Source: Patescibacteria group bacterium
GTDB taxonomy: Bacteria; Patescibacteriota; Minisyncoccia; Portnoybacterales; UBA2143
DNA: 6,781 nucleotides
Reading direction: 5' to 3'
NCBI GenBank assembly: GCA_018819085.1
Contig: JAHJQT010000067.1
Location: 1 to 6,781 of the forward strand
Below the pieces are notes generated by a model. The model made no database searches, was not told where the DNA came from, and saw only the letters and a list, made by a program, of their open reading frames with translations. Of the stretch, positions 5,466 through 6,781 are shown in pieces. The stretch's first letter is position 1; each line of letters begins with the position of its first letter. The translations under genes and the position numbers were made by a program.

Positions 5466-6781
5466 ATGAACAGTATTCATCTTTCTTCTTTGAGAAGAAA
5501 AGTTTCTGGGAGGGGACTAAAATGGTCGTCTTTTTTTATTCTATCCGCAGTTTTAATAACCAGCGGATTTTTTATTTATAATGCTTTAGCCGAAGATATT
5601 TTTGCAGTTACATCTCCTAGTGGAGGTGAATACTGGCGAGCAACACAAACAGTGACTTGGACATCACCTAGTGTCAACCCTGCTTATAATTTTTATGTTT
5701 ATGCTTGGAAAGATAATAATATTATAACCTCTTATTCTGTTGATATTTCTGGATTATCTTATACAGCAAGAAGCACTTCATGGAATACAGTCGGTGTACC
5801 AGATGGCTCGTACAATATTAGAGTTTTACTTTATGATCCTAATACTTCTACGGAAGTTGGACAGGTTTTTTCGTCAGCTTTTACAGTAGATAATACTGCT
5901 CCAACCATGAATTCAGCACAAACGAAAACGGTAACTTCAATTGATGTAACTTTTAGTGAAGATTTAAATGGCGCAACCGTAGCTACTGGTGATTTTAGTG
6001 TTGCTGGTAATACTGTTTCTACTGCAACTGAATCAGCGCCTGGTATTATTACTTTAATATTAGGAACTCCAATTGCGACTGATGCGGTTCCAGCAGTAAC
6101 TTTAGTAAATGGACAATCAGTAGCCGATTTAGCAGGTAATACTGTAACTGGAGATGGAACAGGTACTTATAACAAAACTCCAACTGATGGAATTGCTCCA
6201 ACAATTGTTAGTGTAAATTCAGATAAAGCTGACGGGAGTTATAAAGCAGGTGAAGTAATCGATATTGATGTAACTTTTTCAGAAAATGTTACTTCTGCCG
6301 AAGTCGCAGTTACTTTAGAAACAGGAAATACAGATAGATCTTGTACTTTTGCTCCAACAAATGCAAATACAGGAACTTGTAATTATACTGTTCAAGTATT
6401 GGATACCAGTGCTGATTTAAATGTAAACACTATTGCAGGAACAATTAACGACCAATCTGCTAACACTATGTCTGATTTTTCCATAGCCACAAATTTAGCA
6501 GCTAATAAAGCTTTAGTGATTGATACGACTCCGCCTACGGTTACAGTAATAATGGACGATGATGCTTTAAATGTAGGTGATACTTCCTTGGTAACATTTA
6601 CATTCTCAGAAGCTCCAACTAATTTTACAGTTGAGGATGTAACAGTCATTAATAATGGAGCTCTTACAGGTTTTGCTGTCGATGATGGAGATGCAAAAAT
6701 CTATACTGCTACATTTACTCCAACTGACAACATAGAGGTTACAACAAACGTTATTACTGTTGGTACGAGTTGGACTGATGC
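5466..6781 (+). CDS. Secreted Thr-rich multidomain protein with Ig-like domains (3' end outside window)
   Basis: The frame opens at ATG 5466, after an in-frame stop at 5454-5456, and stays open through 438 codons to the window edge. Seen: a long basic n-region (RRK, GRGLKW), a hydrophobic core (about 22-38) and a signal peptidase I site ALA|ED after Ala42. Next comes a beta-sandwich resembling the Kre9/KNH family (about 45-142; SPSGGEYWRATQTVTWT, then WNTVGVPDGSYNIRV). Three bacterial Ig-like units follow, each opening with an APT/PPT motif: about 145-242 (FSEDLNG), 244-352 (FSENVTSAEV, with Cys293 and Cys305 able to form a disulfide) and 354 onward (FTFSEAPTNFTVEDVTV, ATFTPTDN), which resembles the Big_12/SWM-type repeats of large adhesins. 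Such proteins are exported and serve as adhesins or surface-layer proteins. The anchor, if any, is beyond the window. Base use is less AT-extreme than in its neighbours. There is no ribosome binding site at 5466. Confidence 0.9.
   Translation, partial: MNSIHLSSLRRKVSGRGLKWSSFFILSAVLITSGFFIYNALAEDIFAVTSPSGGEYWRATQTVTWTSPSVNPAYNFYVYAWKDNNIITSYSVDISGLSYTARSTSWNTVGVPDGSYNIRVLLYDPNTSTEVGQVFSSAFTVDNTAPTMNSAQTKTVTSIDVTFSEDLNGATVATGDFSVAGNTVSTATESAPGIITLILGTPIATDAVPAVTLVNGQSVADLAGNTVTGDGTGTYNKTPTDGIAPTIVSVNSDKADGSYKAGEVIDIDVTFSENVTSAEVAVTLETGNTDRSCTFAPTNANTGTCNYTVQVLDTSADLNVNTIAGTINDQSANTMSDFSIATNLAANKALVIDTTPPTVTVIMDDDALNVGDTSLVTFTFSEAPTNFTVEDVTVINNGALTGFAVDDGDAKIYTATFTPTDNIEVTTNVITVGTSWTD

Noticed and set aside
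5508..5581. Strong Shine-Dalgarno-like GGGAGGGG, 6 nt before an ATG at 5522 opening a 19-codon frame
   Set aside because: It is out of frame with the signal peptide, the product is short and featureless, and the purines are explained by codons for Gly-Arg-Gly in the signal peptide n-region. A start here rejoining the main frame by slippage on the T-run at 5531-5537 is possible but unsupported.
6392..6649. Minus-strand 85-codon frame
   Set aside because: Antisense to the Ig-like protein; its Val/Ser/Thr-rich product is a by-product of the Thr-rich repeat coding.

Overview
This is an AT-rich, densely packed bacterial window using the standard stop codons (TGA ends two genes and TGG encodes Trp). 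Short intergenic gaps, gene overlaps, few Shine-Dalgarno sites and the particular protein variants fit a Candidate Phyla Radiation (Patescibacteria) genome, most likely in the Parcubacteria group. The variants are a WbbL-like GT2 beside an LCP protein, a small membrane-anchored Ada-like Cys/His protein, and a Thr-rich secreted protein built of Ig-like domains. A bL9 gene argues against those CPR lineages known to lack it, such as Microgenomates. The taxonomy is inference.

Positions 1-4570 form a plus-strand operon-like run: a 5'-truncated GT2 glycosyltransferase (1-807), an LCP-family membrane protein (808-1821), a second GT2 enzyme (1832-2620), a CtpA-type S41 protease (2617-3831), an acylphosphatase (3824-4102) and ribosomal protein bL9 (4124-4570). 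Junctions are abutting, 10 nt apart, overlapping by 4 and 8 nt, and 21 nt apart, so co-transcription is likely. The first three genes suggest assembly of an envelope polysaccharide and its attachment to the wall. The protease probably acts on exported proteins. A GC-rich 15-bp interrupted palindrome sits in frame inside the protease gene and is the most anomalous short element in the window.

A perfect 10-bp hairpin with A- and T-tracts (4579-4603) terminates rplI and, on the other strand, rpmA (bL27, 4622-4900 minus). rpmA and a plus-strand gene for a one-helix membrane protein (4907-5257) diverge with only 6 nt between their start codons. A promoter-like pair inside the plus-strand gene would place the rpmA transcript start at its ATG, which suggests a leaderless mRNA.

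The 208-nt gap 5258-5465 carries two plus-strand promoter candidates, two perfect 16-bp palindromes flanking the second promoter, and a foldable leader. It leads into a large secreted protein (5466 to the window end, 3'-truncated) with a signal peptide, a KRE9/KNH-like domain and at least three Ig-like/SWM-type domains. I see no RNA gene, CRISPR array, transposon or defence system. The window is mostly ordinary envelope and ribosomal gene content with some unusual regulatory DNA.
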